From NCBI RefSeq assembly GCF_900182565.1, contig NZ_FXTI01000004.1, positions 62,001 through 126,000 of the forward strand: a DNA stretch of 64,000 bases, in the 5' to 3' direction. The notes beneath the pieces are model-generated. The model worked only from the letters and a program-made list of their open reading frames with translations, was not told where the DNA came from and searched no databases. The translations under genes were made by a program, and so were the position numbers. Below are positions 8,285 to 18,123 of the stretch, one piece after another. Source of the DNA: Melghirimyces algeriensis (GTDB lineage Bacteria; Bacillota; Bacilli; Thermoactinomycetales; DSM-45169). The number at the start of each line of letters is the position of its first letter. Position 1 is the stretch's first letter.

Positions 8285-9163
8285 TGGTTCTTCCTTTGGC
8301 ACCTTGACTTCCGTGCTCAATAAAAAGGGGTTTTGCAACCGGAAACGGGGATCGTAGAACAGGACCTGATAGGCTTTTTTCGTTTCCTTGACTTCTGTTC
8401 CGTAGACGGAGAGGAAACGGGTCAAGGCTTTAGCTTCCCCATTGGAGGCCAGAGCTTTTTTTACTGCGGGATGATTTTCTGTTCTGGTTTTACCTACTTT
8501 TTGGAGACCGTTGAGAAAGGAGCCGTCGTAATAGTGGAATTCATCCCCTTTTTGTGCCACCATATGGTATTGGGTAGGCATTAGCGTGGCACTGACAGTA
8601 ACCGAATCAAATCCGTCCAATTGGGACTTCAACCAGGCTGCGTGTCCTGCTTGAAAAACGATGTAAAGGATGAGAGCGACTCCAACACCCCGAAAGACCC
8701 AGGCGGTTTTAAATTTCCGCTTGAGTAGAAAGCCGACGGTAAAAATCAGAAGGATGATCACATCAACAATGGGAAGGATTCCAAGGGAATAGCGCTCTTG
8801 GACAAGAGGTTCCAGAAGACCGGTTCCCCAAGTATTGGCCCAATCGGAACCAATATGCGTCAGGGTGGCGACCCAGGCCAGTAACCATGCTTTTCCCCAT
8901 CGCAGTGATCGATTAAACAAAAAGACAATCGCAACAGCCAGCAAGGCGATCACGGGAGAAAATAGAATGGAATGGGTAAATGCCCGGTGCCAGGTGAGAT
9001 AAATTTCCGGTCCCATGAAGGTAGTAAATCCTTCAATATCCGGTATTTCCGCACCGACTACTGCAACCGTTGCATATCCCACCTTCTCTTTGTTACTTTC
9101 CTCTTCTTTGCTGGAGGCTGCATAAACCATATACCCAAGAAGACCATGCGTCAGGTTGTCCAT
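8276..9163 (-). CDS. YfhP-like membrane-bound metal-dependent hydrolase family (DUF457)
   Basis: 295-aa integral membrane protein. The N-terminus MDNLTHGLLGYMVY, the VVGAEIPDIEGF segment and the WHRAFTHSILF segment give the His/Asp pattern of the YdjM/YfhP (DUF457) family; five or so membrane helices follow between residues 60 and 200, then a C-terminal soluble part. Start chosen at ATG 9163 behind GGAGAT; an upstream extension to 9202 lacks a ribosome binding site. B. subtilis YfhP is a proposed regulator of the neighbouring yfhQ, but no such neighbour is here. Confidence 0.8.
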   Translation of the reverse strand: MDNLTHGLLGYMVYAASSKEEESNKEKVGYATVAVVGAEIPDIEGFTTFMGPEIYLTWHRAFTHSILFSPVIALLAVAIVFLFNRSLRWGKAWLLAWVATLTHIGSDWANTWGTGLLEPLVQERYSLGILPIVDVIILLIFTVGFLLKRKFKTAWVFRGVGVALILYIVFQAGHAAWLKSQLDGFDSVTVSATLMPTQYHMVAQKGDEFHYYDGSFLNGLQKVGKTRTENHPAVKKALASNGEAKALTRFLSVYGTEVKETKKAYQVLFYDPRFRLQNPFLLSTEVKVPKEEPSK

Positions 9164-9223
9164 TGTGGCCCATCTCCTTTTCGATGTTGATTCACGCCAC
9201 ATCAGGCAAATAATGTTTACAGT

Positions 9224-9257
9224 TAAAAGCCGCGAAGAACCCTCTTCGCGGCTTTTG
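9224..9257 (-). terminator. Terminator between fnr and the YfhP-like gene
   Basis: AAAAGCCGCGAAGA / TCTTCGCGGCTTTT, a strong stem with T-tracts both ways, positioned 84 bases after the fnr stop. Confidence 0.85.
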
Positions 9258-9340
9258 GCTGTATTTCAAAGACCCGTGGAATGCAGCCAATTCTATTATA
9301 TCGCAATACAGGGATGTTCAGCAATGAATAGGAAGAAGGG

Positions 9341-10045
9341 TTATAATACGCAGATATCGATGGGGCACTCTTCACATTGAATGAGGTCTTTTAAGTATTG
9401 AATGTTATGAATGAAAATGCATCCGTTGTTTATAGACAGTACCTGATCAGTCTTCCATTTTCCCAAAATTCGGTTGACGCTTTCCCGCGTAGCTCCAATA
9501 AAATAAGCTAGGTCCTGATTGGTAAGCTTGATATCGATATAAATCCCATCTTCAGTGGGGGTTCCAAAGGTATTGGCAAGGCGGATCAAAGTGGAACAAA
9601 GGGCCCCGGATTTACCATAGAGCATCAGATCGCGCATTTTGGATTGCATAATCCGTTGTTCCAGTGCCATCCAACGCATAAATTCAACGGACAGATCCGG
9701 ATATTGACGCCACAAATTTTCTAAGTCTTGGAATCGGATCACTCCGACAACTGTATCCAGGAGCGTCAGAGCAAAACATGTACAGTACTGTGTCCCCCAG
9801 AAGGCGGACGTTTCCAATAAATCACCAGCCTGTTTCAGAGCAAAGGTTAATTCCATTCCTTGATCGGTAATCTTGGTGACTTGAACCCGACCGTCCACGA
9901 TTAAATACAGATTATTCGTAAGATCCTGGTCATGAAACAGGTAATTTCCAGCTGGGATATTTTTAATGGTCATGATTTCGGTTATTCGTTCCCGATTTTT
10001 AGGCGTTAGATGATCCATAAACCGCTTGGGCTTTTGATTCTGCAT
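9341..10045 (-). CDS. fnr: Anaerobic regulator Fnr (Crp/Fnr family, Fe-S type)
   Basis: Oxygen-sensing transcription factor, 234 aa, very like B. subtilis Fnr. Order: cyclic-nucleotide-like beta-roll (about 10-120), dimer helix, HTH (KLTNQDLAYFIGATRESVNRIL). The C-terminus CEECPIDICVL carries the C-x2-C-x4-C cluster that ligates the [4Fe-4S] cluster in Bacillus-type Fnr, unlike the N-terminal cluster of E. coli FNR. Start chosen at ATG 10045 behind GGAAGTGG; an in-frame extension to 10285 would run through the FNR box. Divergent from narG with a shared regulatory region, so autoregulation is likely. Confidence 0.95.
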   Translation of the reverse strand: MQNQKPKRFMDHLTPKNRERITEIMTIKNIPAGNYLFHDQDLTNNLYLIVDGRVQVTKITDQGMELTFALKQAGDLLETSAFWGTQYCTCFALTLLDTVVGVIRFQDLENLWRQYPDLSVEFMRWMALEQRIMQSKMRDLMLYGKSGALCSTLIRLANTFGTPTEDGIYIDIKLTNQDLAYFIGATRESVNRILGKWKTDQVLSINNGCIFIHNIQYLKDLIQCEECPIDICVL

Positions 10046-10125
10046 TCCACCACTTCCTTTTTTATGGATCTCTTTCTGAACAGTTTGTGACCATTCAGAT
10101 ATTTCATTGGATCGAGAGGATAGAT

Positions 10126-10141
10126 TGTGAAAAAAATCACA
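10126..10141. promoter_or_regulatory. FNR box of the fnr/narG intergenic region
   Basis: Perfect TGTGA-N6-TCACA palindrome (TGTGAAAAAAATCACA). A TAATAC -10 lies at 10161-10166, which puts the box centre about 40-41 bases before the expected start of narG transcription, the class II activation position. Confidence 0.88.
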
Positions 10142-10241
10142 GATGCCATTGCGAGACCTGTAATACGCTGTTACTAACCAATTTATCATATCCAAATTGG
10201 TTGACGGCAGATTGGATCTGTTTTTGGAAGGGGAATCATCA

Positions 10242-13200
10242 ATGAAAAAGAAACGGGCGATTTCAAGTCCACTTCGTTTTTTCAAAGAGCGGGAACGAAT
10301 GGCAAATCATTGGAGTGAGATATCTGACCGAGGAAGAAATTGGGAAGAGGTATACCGCAGACGCTGGCAACATGACAAGGTGGTTCGTTCCACTCATGGA
10401 GTCAACTGTACAGGTTCCTGCAGTTGGAATATTTATGTGAAAGATGGACTGGTCACTTGGGAGGGACAACGAACCGATTACCCTTCCACTGGACCCGATA
10501 TGCCTGATTTTGAACCGCGGGGATGTCCTCGGGGGGCCAGCTTTTCCTGGTATTTATACAGTCCCCTTCGTGTGAAATACCCCTATATACGCGGATGTTT
10601 GCTTGAAATGTTCAGAGAAGGGATGGAAAAAAAAGGTGATCCGGTGAAGGCTTGGTCTTCCATCGTAGAAGATCCGGAAAAGGCCCAGCGTTTTAAATCT
10701 GCCAGAGGAAAAGGCGGATTGGTTCGAGTGACATGGGAAGAAGCGTTGAAACTGATTGCTGCTTCCATGATCTATACCATAAAAAAGAAGGGGCCGGATC
10801 GGATTGTTGGATTCTCACCAATTCCTGCGATGTCGATGGTGAGTTACGCATCCGGGGCACGTTTTCTCTCGTTGATCGGCGCCCCGCTGCTAAGTTTTTA
10901 CGATTGGTATGCGGATTTGCCACCCGCTTCCCCTCAGATATGGGGGGATCAGACAGATGTTCCGGAAAGCAGTGATTGGTACAATGCCGGGTATTTGTTG
11001 GTTTGGGGTTCCAATTTACCGATGACCCGGACACCGGATGCTCACTTTATGACAGAAGCTCGATACCGGGGCGCAAAGGTGGTTTCCATCAGTCCGGATT
11101 ATGCGGAATACGTAAAGTTTGCCGATCAGTGGCTGTCCATCCGTCCAGGAACGGATGGAGCACTGGCAATGGCCATGGGGCACGTCATATTAAAAGAATT
11201 TTATGTTGAAAGGGAAACTCCTTCCTTTATTCAATATGCAAAAGATTATACGGACTTTCCTTTTCTTATTACTTTAAAGCCTGACGGAAATGGTTTTGTG
11301 GCCGATCGATTCCTTCGGGCCAGCGATTTGGATAAGAAGATGGATCATCCAGAGTGGAAAACAGTCGCGGTTGATGAAAAAACGGATGATCTGGTAACCC
11401 CTCATGGAAGTATGGGGTTTCGTTGGGAGGAAGGGGGCAAGTGGAATCTAAAGCCCTTGGATGCAGAAAGCGGGAAAGATGTCAATCTGCGGCTGAGCTT
11501 GCTCGGTGTGGAAGATGAGCGGGTGATGGTAAAAGTGCCTTGTTTTGATCCCAAAGGGCGCCGTATTGTGGAACGGACGGTTCCTGTAAAAAGGGTGGAG
11601 AAAGAGAACGGATCTCTGCTGGTAACAACCGTGTATGATTTGACTTTGGCTCACTATGGAGTAGACCGGCAACTGGGTGAAAAGGACGAACAGGAACCGG
11701 AGAACTGCCCCTATACGCCCGCTTGGCAGGAGGCAATTACAGGGGTGGACCGCGAAATGGCGACACGGATTGCCCGCGAGTTTGCCCAAAATGCGGTGGA
11801 CACGGGTGGAAGATCCATGATTATTGTCGGAGCGGGAATCAACCATTGGTATCACTCGGATACCATCTACCGGGCCGTTCTCAATCTAGTGCTGATGACA
11901 GGGTGCCAAGGGGTGAATGGAGGCGGATGGGCTCATTATGTTGGACAGGAAAAACTTCGCCCGGCAGAGGGATGGCAAACACTCGCTTTTGCCAGGGACT
12001 GGACCGCCCCACCACGCCTTCAGAATGGAACATCATTCTTTTACTTTGTGACGGATCAATGGCGTTATGAAGAAACACCCGTTGAAAAACTTGTCTCTCC
12101 TCTGGAAAAAGCGCGGTATGCTCATTATGCCGACTATAATGTGATGGCTGCACGACTGGGCTGGTTGCCTTCCTATCCGCAATTTAATCAGAATTCATTG
12201 GAACTCTACCGGGAAGCTGAAGAAGCAGGTGCGAAAAATGTGAAAGAAGTGGGATCTTATGTGGCAGAAAAGTTGAAGAAAAAACGTCTCCAGTATGCCA
12301 TCGAAGATCCCGATGATCCAGACAATTTTCCAGGTGTTCTCTTTGTTTGGCGCGCCAACCTGATTTCCAGCAGTGGAAAAGGACATGAGTATTTTTTGAA
12401 GCATTTGTTGGGCACCAGCCATGGATTGATGAATGATGATGAAACGGGGTTGCGTCCGAAAGAAGTGAACTGGCGCGAGAAAGCAGCTGAAGGCAAGCTG
12501 GATTTGTTGGTTGATGTGGATTTTCGGATGTCAGGAACCGCTCTTTACTCGGATGTCATTCTTCCGGCAGCGACCTGGTATGAAAAGCATGATATGAGCA
12601 GTACGGATATGCACCCCTTTGTACATCCCCTCAATCCGGCAGTGGCACCGCAGTGGGAGTCCCGCTCGGATTGGGATACGTTCAAGTCGTTGGCCAAGGT
12701 TTTTTCAGAGATGGCAAAAACGCAATTTGCCGGTCCACAACGGGATGTAGTGGCGACACCGTTGTTGCATGATTCACCGGGTGAACTGGCTCAACCTCTT
12801 GGTCATATTCAGGATTGGAGTCAGGGGGAAGTCGATCCCATTCCAGGTGTTACCATGCCTCAGATCCATATAGTGGAACGGGACTATGCCAAGGTATTTG
12901 AAAAAATGACCTCTCTGGGTCCCAATGTAAAAAATAAACCGATCGGCATCAAAGGGATTTCCTGGATGGTGGATGAGGAATATGAGAAGCTGAAGCGGTT
13001 GTTGGGAACAGTGAAGCGCGGAGCGGGTCAAGGGTGCCCGGACCTCTCCACGGATCGGCGGATGTCAGAAGCGATTCTGGCTTTATCCAGCACGACCAAT
13101 GGGAAGTTGGCGGTAAAAGCTTGGGAGGCGTTGGAGAAGAAAACGGGACTAACCCTTAAAGATCTTGCCGAAGAGCGAGCAGAGGACCAATTTACATTTG

Positions 13201-13919
13201 AGAAAATTACGGCACAGCCTCAGACGGTGATTACCTCCCCGGCATTTAGCGGGTCGGAAAAAGGAGGGCGCCGATATTCTCCCTTTACCACCAATGTGGA
13301 GCGAAAGATCCCGTGGCGTACATTAACCGGTCGGCAACAATTTTATTTGGATCATGAACTGATCAAAGAATTTGGTGAGCAAATGGCTACATTCAGGCCA
13401 ACCTTTATGCATGATCCCTTTCATCCTGAAGCGAAACGGCCGGTTGCAGAAGGAAAGGAAATTACACTCAATTATCTGACTCCCCATAACAAATGGTCGA
13501 TACACAGCATGTTTTTTGACAACCAGCATATGCTTACCCTGTTTCGCGGGGGTCCTACGGTTTGGATGAATGATGGGGATGCTAGGGAAATTGAGGTTCA
13601 GGACAACGACTGGATTGAGTGCTTTAACCGGAATGGAGTGGTTGTCGCCCGTTCGGTGGTCTCCCATCGAATCCCTAGGGGGATGGCCTTTATGCATCAT
13701 GCCCAGGATCGACATATTAACGTACCAGGAAGTAAGCTGACCCAAAATCGGGGTGGGACGCACAACAGTCCGACACGGATTCATGTGAAGCCGACGCATA
13801 TGATCGGAGGATATGCCCAGCTGAGTTACGGATTTAATTATTATGGTCCCACAGGGAACCAACGTGATTTAAATGTGGTGATTCGAAAGATGAAAGAGGT
13901 GGACTGGCTTGAAGATTAA
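10242..13919 (+). CDS. narG: Respiratory nitrate reductase, alpha subunit
   Basis: Catalytic molybdopterin (bis-MGD) subunit of membrane-bound nitrate reductase, reducing nitrate to nitrite with quinol electrons on the cytoplasmic face. 1225 aa, close to B. subtilis NarG. The FS0 cluster ligands are His52, Cys56 and Cys60 (THGVNCTGSC). The Asp ligand region of Mo is in SFYDWYADLPPASPQ, and the C-terminus has the MGD-binding NRGGTHNSPTRIHVKPTHM segment. ATG 10242 follows GGAAGGGG. First gene of narGHJI-narK, under the FNR box at 10126. The stop overlaps the start of narH. Confidence 0.98.
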   Translation: MKKKRAISSPLRFFKERERMANHWSEISDRGRNWEEVYRRRWQHDKVVRSTHGVNCTGSCSWNIYVKDGLVTWEGQRTDYPSTGPDMPDFEPRGCPRGASFSWYLYSPLRVKYPYIRGCLLEMFREGMEKKGDPVKAWSSIVEDPEKAQRFKSARGKGGLVRVTWEEALKLIAASMIYTIKKKGPDRIVGFSPIPAMSMVSYASGARFLSLIGAPLLSFYDWYADLPPASPQIWGDQTDVPESSDWYNAGYLLVWGSNLPMTRTPDAHFMTEARYRGAKVVSISPDYAEYVKFADQWLSIRPGTDGALAMAMGHVILKEFYVERETPSFIQYAKDYTDFPFLITLKPDGNGFVADRFLRASDLDKKMDHPEWKTVAVDEKTDDLVTPHGSMGFRWEEGGKWNLKPLDAESGKDVNLRLSLLGVEDERVMVKVPCFDPKGRRIVERTVPVKRVEKENGSLLVTTVYDLTLAHYGVDRQLGEKDEQEPENCPYTPAWQEAITGVDREMATRIAREFAQNAVDTGGRSMIIVGAGINHWYHSDTIYRAVLNLVLMTGCQGVNGGGWAHYVGQEKLRPAEGWQTLAFARDWTAPPRLQNGTSFFYFVTDQWRYEETPVEKLVSPLEKARYAHYADYNVMAARLGWLPSYPQFNQNSLELYREAEEAGAKNVKEVGSYVAEKLKKKRLQYAIEDPDDPDNFPGVLFVWRANLISSSGKGHEYFLKHLLGTSHGLMNDDETGLRPKEVNWREKAAEGKLDLLVDVDFRMSGTALYSDVILPAATWYEKHDMSSTDMHPFVHPLNPAVAPQWESRSDWDTFKSLAKVFSEMAKTQFAGPQRDVVATPLLHDSPGELAQPLGHIQDWSQGEVDPIPGVTMPQIHIVERDYAKVFEKMTSLGPNVKNKPIGIKGISWMVDEEYEKLKRLLGTVKRGAGQGCPDLSTDRRMSEAILALSSTTNGKLAVKAWEALEKKTGLTLKDLAEERAEDQFTFEKITAQPQTVITSPAFSGSEKGGRRYSPFTTNVERKIPWRTLTGRQQFYLDHELIKEFGEQMATFRPTFMHDPFHPEAKRPVAEGKEITLNYLTPHNKWSIHSMFFDNQHMLTLFRGGPTVWMNDGDAREIEVQDNDWIECFNRNGVVVARSVVSHRIPRGMAFMHHAQDRHINVPGSKLTQNRGGTHNSPTRIHVKPTHMIGGYAQLSYGFNYYGPTGNQRDLNVVIRKMKEVDWLED

Positions 13920-15387
13920 AGCGCAAGTCGCCATGGTGATGAATCTGGATAAATGCATCGGTTGCCACACCTGTAGTGTGACCTGTAAAAATACATGGAC
14001 CAATCGGCAGGGTGCCGAGTATATGTGGTTTAACAATGTGGAAACCAAACCGGGGGTCGGTTACCCAAAGCGTTGGGAGGACCAAGAACAATATGGGGGA
14101 GGCTGGGAACTAAAAGGTGGGAAACCGGAACTTCGTTCCGGTTCCCGTGCCCATCGTCTGCTCAATCTGTTTCATAACCCCTATCAACCTACGATAGAAG
14201 ATTACTATGAACCTTGGATTTATGATTATGAGAAACTGACAGACAGCCCTCAAAAGCGGCATCAGCCCGTTGCCCGACCACATTCGGTGGTTACTGGAGA
14301 TCCCATGGAAATTCTGTGGGGTCCCAATTGGGAAGATGATTTGGCGGGAGCTCATGTTACCGGAATGGAAGACCCGGATATGAAGGGGCTGGAAGAATCT
14401 ATCCGGATGGATTTTGAGCAAGCATTTATGATGTACCTTCCCCGGCTGTGTGAACACTGTCTAAATCCGCCCTGTGTGTCTTCCTGTCCATCTGGGGCGA
14501 TGTACAAACGGGAGGAGGACGGGATCGTTCTGGTGGATCAAGACGCCTGTAAAGCGTGGCGCTACTGTGTGTCCGGATGTCCCTATAAAAAAGTTTATTT
14601 TAACTGGGAAACGCATAAAGCGGAGAAATGCACCTTGTGCTTCCCCCGGATTGAGGCGGGAATGCCCACGATTTGCTCTGAAACGTGTGTCGGTCGGATT
14701 CGCTATATGGGATTGCTTCTCTACGATGCAGACCAGGTGGAATTGGCTGCTTCCGTTACAGACGAAAAAGACTTATATCAGGCTCAGCTGGATGTATTTC
14801 TTGATCCCTCTGATCCCAAAGTGATCGAAGCGGCTCGGAAAGAGGGGATTCCAGAGGATTGGTTGGAAGCAGCCCGCCATTCGCCGGTATACAAAATGGC
14901 TGTAGACTGGAAGATCGCTCTCCCATTGCATCCTGAATACCGGACGTTACCAATGGTCTGGTATGTTCCACCCCTGAGTCCGATTCTGCAATGTTTTGAG
15001 GGGGAAGGAAGTGATGCCGAACCGGAAGATTTGTTTCCGGGAATTGATCAGATGCGTATTCCGATCCGTTACCTTGCCAATTTGTTGTCAGCGGGGGATG
15101 AGCAAGTCATCCGGACAGTGTTGAAGAAAATGGCAGCGATGCGAATCCACATGCGTGCACGCAATCTAGAACAGGAACCGAAGATGGAATGGTTGTCGGA
15201 AACGGGTCTGGATATGGAGACCGTGGAAGAGATGTACCACTTGTTGGCAGTGGCGAAGTACAGCGACCGCTTTGTCATTCCGCCAGCTCATCGGGAAGAG
15301 GTGTCCGATCTCATGTCGGAACAGGGAAGTTGTGGTTTGGACTTTGCGAGTGGTCCAGGTTCCTGTGCTGGAATGGGGGATTGGTGA
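13909..15387 (+). CDS. narH: Respiratory nitrate reductase, beta subunit
   Basis: Electron-transfer subunit carrying one [3Fe-4S] and three [4Fe-4S] clusters between NarI haems and NarG. 492 aa. Four Cys groups are visible: CIGCHTCSVTCK, CEHCLNPPCVSSCP, CKAWRYCVSGCPYKK (Trp in place of one Cys, as expected for the 3Fe cluster) and CTLCFPR with CSETCVGR. The start is a TTG overlapping the last 11 bases of narG, which reproduces the family N-terminus MKIKAQ and implies translational coupling. The stop overlaps narJ by one base. Confidence 0.98.
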   Translation: MKIKAQVAMVMNLDKCIGCHTCSVTCKNTWTNRQGAEYMWFNNVETKPGVGYPKRWEDQEQYGGGWELKGGKPELRSGSRAHRLLNLFHNPYQPTIEDYYEPWIYDYEKLTDSPQKRHQPVARPHSVVTGDPMEILWGPNWEDDLAGAHVTGMEDPDMKGLEESIRMDFEQAFMMYLPRLCEHCLNPPCVSSCPSGAMYKREEDGIVLVDQDACKAWRYCVSGCPYKKVYFNWETHKAEKCTLCFPRIEAGMPTICSETCVGRIRYMGLLLYDADQVELAASVTDEKDLYQAQLDVFLDPSDPKVIEAARKEGIPEDWLEAARHSPVYKMAVDWKIALPLHPEYRTLPMVWYVPPLSPILQCFEGEGSDAEPEDLFPGIDQMRIPIRYLANLLSAGDEQVIRTVLKKMAAMRIHMRARNLEQEPKMEWLSETGLDMETVEEMYHLLAVAKYSDRFVIPPAHREEVSDLMSEQGSCGLDFASGPGSCAGMGDW

Positions 15388-15947
15388 TGGATTTAGAAGC
15401 GATTCGTCGCGTCTTTCAACTTGCCTCCTTTTTTCTGTTGTACCCTGACCAAAAGTGGTGGACCTCCCTGGACTGGGTCAGGAAAGAAGTGAATGACCTA
15501 CAGGAATGGCCTGAAGTCTTTTCTTCCTTCAACCAGTTTCTGGACAGGTTTGCTCAGGTTGAACAAGACGAGTGGTGTGCCCGGTATGTCCAGACGTTTG
15601 ATTTTGGACGTTCCACCAATCTGTATGTAACCTATGCCCGTTTTGGAGAACAGCAGGAACGGGGTTCGGTACTTCTGAAAATGAAGCAAAAATATCGTTT
15701 GGCCGGATTGGAACCCACAGAAAATGAACTGTCAGACTATCTACCTCTTATGCTGGAATTTGCTTCGGCTGTAGACGTCGATACGATTTCCGACGTTTTT
15801 GGTGAACATGTGGAGACAATTCGTTTCATTCGGGATGAGCTGGATCAAATGAAAAGTCCTTATGTCCATGTGTTGGATGCATCGATTGCTGCTTTGGAGG
15901 CTGTGGGTGTTTCATCCACGGATCGAAAGGGGGAAGGGTGCAAATGA
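15387..15947 (+). CDS. narJ: Nitrate reductase assembly chaperone (delta)
   Basis: 186-aa cytoplasmic chaperone of the TorD/NarJ family that keeps NarG competent for Mo-cofactor insertion; not part of the final enzyme. All-helical sequence with the family block TNLYVTYARFGEQQERGSVLLKM-like core and NELSDYLPLMLEF. I set the start at the ATG in the TGATG overlap with narH, where B. subtilis narJ also starts; the longer open frame upstream lies inside narH and is a shadow. Overlaps narI by 4 bases (ATGA). Confidence 0.95.
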   Translation: MDLEAIRRVFQLASFFLLYPDQKWWTSLDWVRKEVNDLQEWPEVFSSFNQFLDRFAQVEQDEWCARYVQTFDFGRSTNLYVTYARFGEQQERGSVLLKMKQKYRLAGLEPTENELSDYLPLMLEFASAVDVDTISDVFGEHVETIRFIRDELDQMKSPYVHVLDASIAALEAVGVSSTDRKGEGCK

Positions 15948-16666
15948 GTGGAATGCCGCTGTTTCTGTGGGGAGTGTACCCCTATCTAGTGCTGACCGTA
16001 TTTGTGATCGTGTTGATCGTTCGCATGAGAAATGATCCCTTTGGTTGGACATCCAAGTCCAGTGAATTCCTGGAGAAGAGATGGCTTCGTTGGGGCAGTC
16101 TGCTGTTCCATTGGGGAATATTGTTTGTTGTTGCCGGGCATGTTGCGGGTCTGTTAATCCCGATACAGTGGCATCGGGGAATGGGCATATCGGATGAAAT
16201 TTATCACGCCATAGCTGTATGGGCAGGAAGTTTGGCCGGCTTGGCGGCGGGAGTTGGAGCATTGATCCTCTTGTTTCGCAGATTGCTGGATCGCCGTATC
16301 CGCGTAACCAGTACCCCAGGGGATCTGTTGTCCATTGTCATGATTACTCTGGTAATCATGACGGGGATGACCGCAACTCTCTTCAATGGTTTAGATCATT
16401 CCGGATTTGATTACCGCGAGACCATCAGTCCCTGGTTGCGAGGTGTCCTCCTTCTTCAACCAGATCCGTCATTGATGGAGACCGTGCCGATCACCTTTAA
16501 AATCCATATTGTGTTGGCTTTTGCTCTGTTCGCACTCTGGCCCTTTACTCGGCTGGTTCATGCGTTCAGCTTTCCGCTCTGGTATTTACGCAGAAGTTAT
16601 GTCGTTTACCGACGTCGAGGTCATCGCCCTTCTTCTCAATCAATGGAGAAAAGCGTTACCCACTGA
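15944..16666 (+). CDS. narI: Nitrate reductase gamma subunit (cytochrome b)
   Basis: 240-aa membrane subunit binding two b haems; oxidises menaquinol and anchors NarGH. Five membrane helices (about 5-25, 50-70, 88-108, 125-147, 180-200). His residues in the second helix (FHWGILFVVAGHVAG) and in the last helices (KIHIVLAFALFALWPFTRLVHAF-type region) are the expected haem ligands. ATG 15944 in a 4-base overlap with narJ follows AGGGGGAAGGG. Slightly longer than B. subtilis NarI through a basic C-terminal tail. Confidence 0.97.
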   Translation: MSGMPLFLWGVYPYLVLTVFVIVLIVRMRNDPFGWTSKSSEFLEKRWLRWGSLLFHWGILFVVAGHVAGLLIPIQWHRGMGISDEIYHAIAVWAGSLAGLAAGVGALILLFRRLLDRRIRVTSTPGDLLSIVMITLVIMTGMTATLFNGLDHSGFDYRETISPWLRGVLLLQPDPSLMETVPITFKIHIVLAFALFALWPFTRLVHAFSFPLWYLRRSYVVYRRRGHRPSSQSMEKSVTH

Positions 16667-16696
16667 TTTCCAATGAACGAAACGGAGGGTTTATCA

Positions 16697-17887
16697 ATGG
16701 AAACATTGAAGGGACGGACGTCCGCACTCTGGTTTTCCACAATCGCTATGGTTGTATCCTTCGCTGTTTGGGCCGTTTTTTCTCCAATGGCCAATACATT
16801 GCAGGAGATATACAGATTAAGTGCTACGGAAAAAAGCGTTTTGGTTGCCACGCCCGTTTTGCTTGGTTCCATCATGCGGATTCCGCTTGGAATTCTAACC
16901 GATCGGTTTGGAGGCAGACGGGTTTATACCCTGATGATGCTGTTTCTAACCCTTCCCATGGCGGGAGCGGGATTTGCTGATTCTTATGCAATGCTTCTCT
17001 TTTGGGCCTTTTTCATTGGGATGGCAGGGACCACATTTGCGATCGCCATCGCCTATGTTTCTCGTTGGTATCCTCCAGAAAAACAAGGGCTTGTTTTGGG
17101 GATCACTGGAATGGGAAACTTTGGGACGGCCGTTGCCGGTTTTACAGTTCCCACCATTGTGGCCTCACTCGGTGTCTCATGGGCATTCTGGACTTGGGGG
17201 ATTTTGGTGGGGATGATGGCTCTCCTTTTCTGGTTGGTGACCCAGGATTTGCCCCGGCCCCCAAAAACCCGTACCTTGAAAGACGCCTTATCCGTTGTCC
17301 AAATCCGTGATACATGGGTGCTTTCTTTCTACTATTTCCTCACGTTTGGAGGGTTTGTCGCATTTGGGATCTATTTACCCACGTTATTGCAGGATCTGTT
17401 TTATCTGACGCCTGTAGATGCGGGACTTCGTGCAGCCGGTTTTGTCGCCATCGCTACCTTTGTCCGTCCGGTAGGGGGATATCTGGCGGATCGGTGGGGG
17501 GCTGGAAAGGTTTTGACCGCCCTGTTTGCCGGAATTTTGAGCTGCGCTTTGCTGATCAGCTTTTTTACAGAAAATATCATCGCGTTTACCTTAGGCTGTC
17601 TGATTGGTGGTGTGATGCTTGGAGCGGGAAATGGAGCTGTCTTTAAACTGGTTCCTGAAGTGGCACCCGAACAGACGGGAGCGGTAACAGGGATTGTGGG
17701 AGCAGCTGGTGGAATCGGTGGATTTTTTCCGCCGATCCTGATGGGAATGGTAAAAGATATGACTGGTAATTACTTTCTTGGATTTGTTCTGTTGGCGGTT
17801 TATGCGTTGATCTGTCTCATTATGAATAGGCGTTTGTATGATCGTCACCATGGAAATGACTCCCAGATAAAAGCAAAATGGGGATAG
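16697..17887 (+). CDS. narK: Nitrate/nitrite MFS transporter
   Basis: 396-aa, 12-helix major facilitator of the NarK/NasA group that imports nitrate or exchanges nitrite. The signature between helices 2 and 3 (LGILTDRFGGRR), the nitrate signature GMAGTTFAIAIAYVSRWYP, and the second nitrate signature G-A-G-N-G-A (GAGNGAVFKLVPE) are present. ATG 16697 follows CGGAGGG. It sits 30 bases after narI, so it is the fifth gene of the nar transcript, unlike B. subtilis where narK precedes fnr. Confidence 0.95.
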   Translation: METLKGRTSALWFSTIAMVVSFAVWAVFSPMANTLQEIYRLSATEKSVLVATPVLLGSIMRIPLGILTDRFGGRRVYTLMMLFLTLPMAGAGFADSYAMLLFWAFFIGMAGTTFAIAIAYVSRWYPPEKQGLVLGITGMGNFGTAVAGFTVPTIVASLGVSWAFWTWGILVGMMALLFWLVTQDLPRPPKTRTLKDALSVVQIRDTWVLSFYYFLTFGGFVAFGIYLPTLLQDLFYLTPVDAGLRAAGFVAIATFVRPVGGYLADRWGAGKVLTALFAGILSCALLISFFTENIIAFTLGCLIGGVMLGAGNGAVFKLVPEVAPEQTGAVTGIVGAAGGIGGFFPPILMGMVKDMTGNYFLGFVLLAVYALICLIMNRRLYDRHHGNDSQIKAKWG

Positions 17888-17911
17888 AGGATAACCATTT
17901 GCTTGAAAAAA

Positions 17912-18090
17912 CGATGACAAAGTGGTGAAGGCTTCAACAAAAAGAAGTGGAAACAGTCCGCTTCACCTCCTCCGGTCCCAACCAGCGGACAAAATATCCG
18001 CTAAACGGTGATCTCCAGGGGTTCTGCTGGGTCGTCGAAAAAGAATACTTCACTGGAAATTTCCCTCTTAATTACCTTTGTCAGCAGTCT
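17912..18090. repeat. Intergenic repeat element, copy A
   Basis: About 180 bp between narK and its terminator, with ends GATGACAAAGTGGTGAAG and CTTTGTCAGCAGTC (terminal TGACAAAG/CTTTGTCA inverted). Its reverse complement matches copy C at 33525-33735 over several long blocks, including AGCGGATATTTTGTCCGCT, and its two ends match copy B at 22113-22228. No open frame of interest inside. Confidence 0.75.
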
Positions 18091-18091
18091 C

Positions 18092-18120
18092 ACGATGCCA
18101 ATCGGCATCGTCTTTGTTTA
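18092..18120 (+). terminator. Terminator of the nar operon
   Basis: ACGATGCC / GGCATCGT stem with AATC loop followed by CTTTGTTTATCGTT. Confidence 0.7.
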
Positions 18121-18123
18121 TCG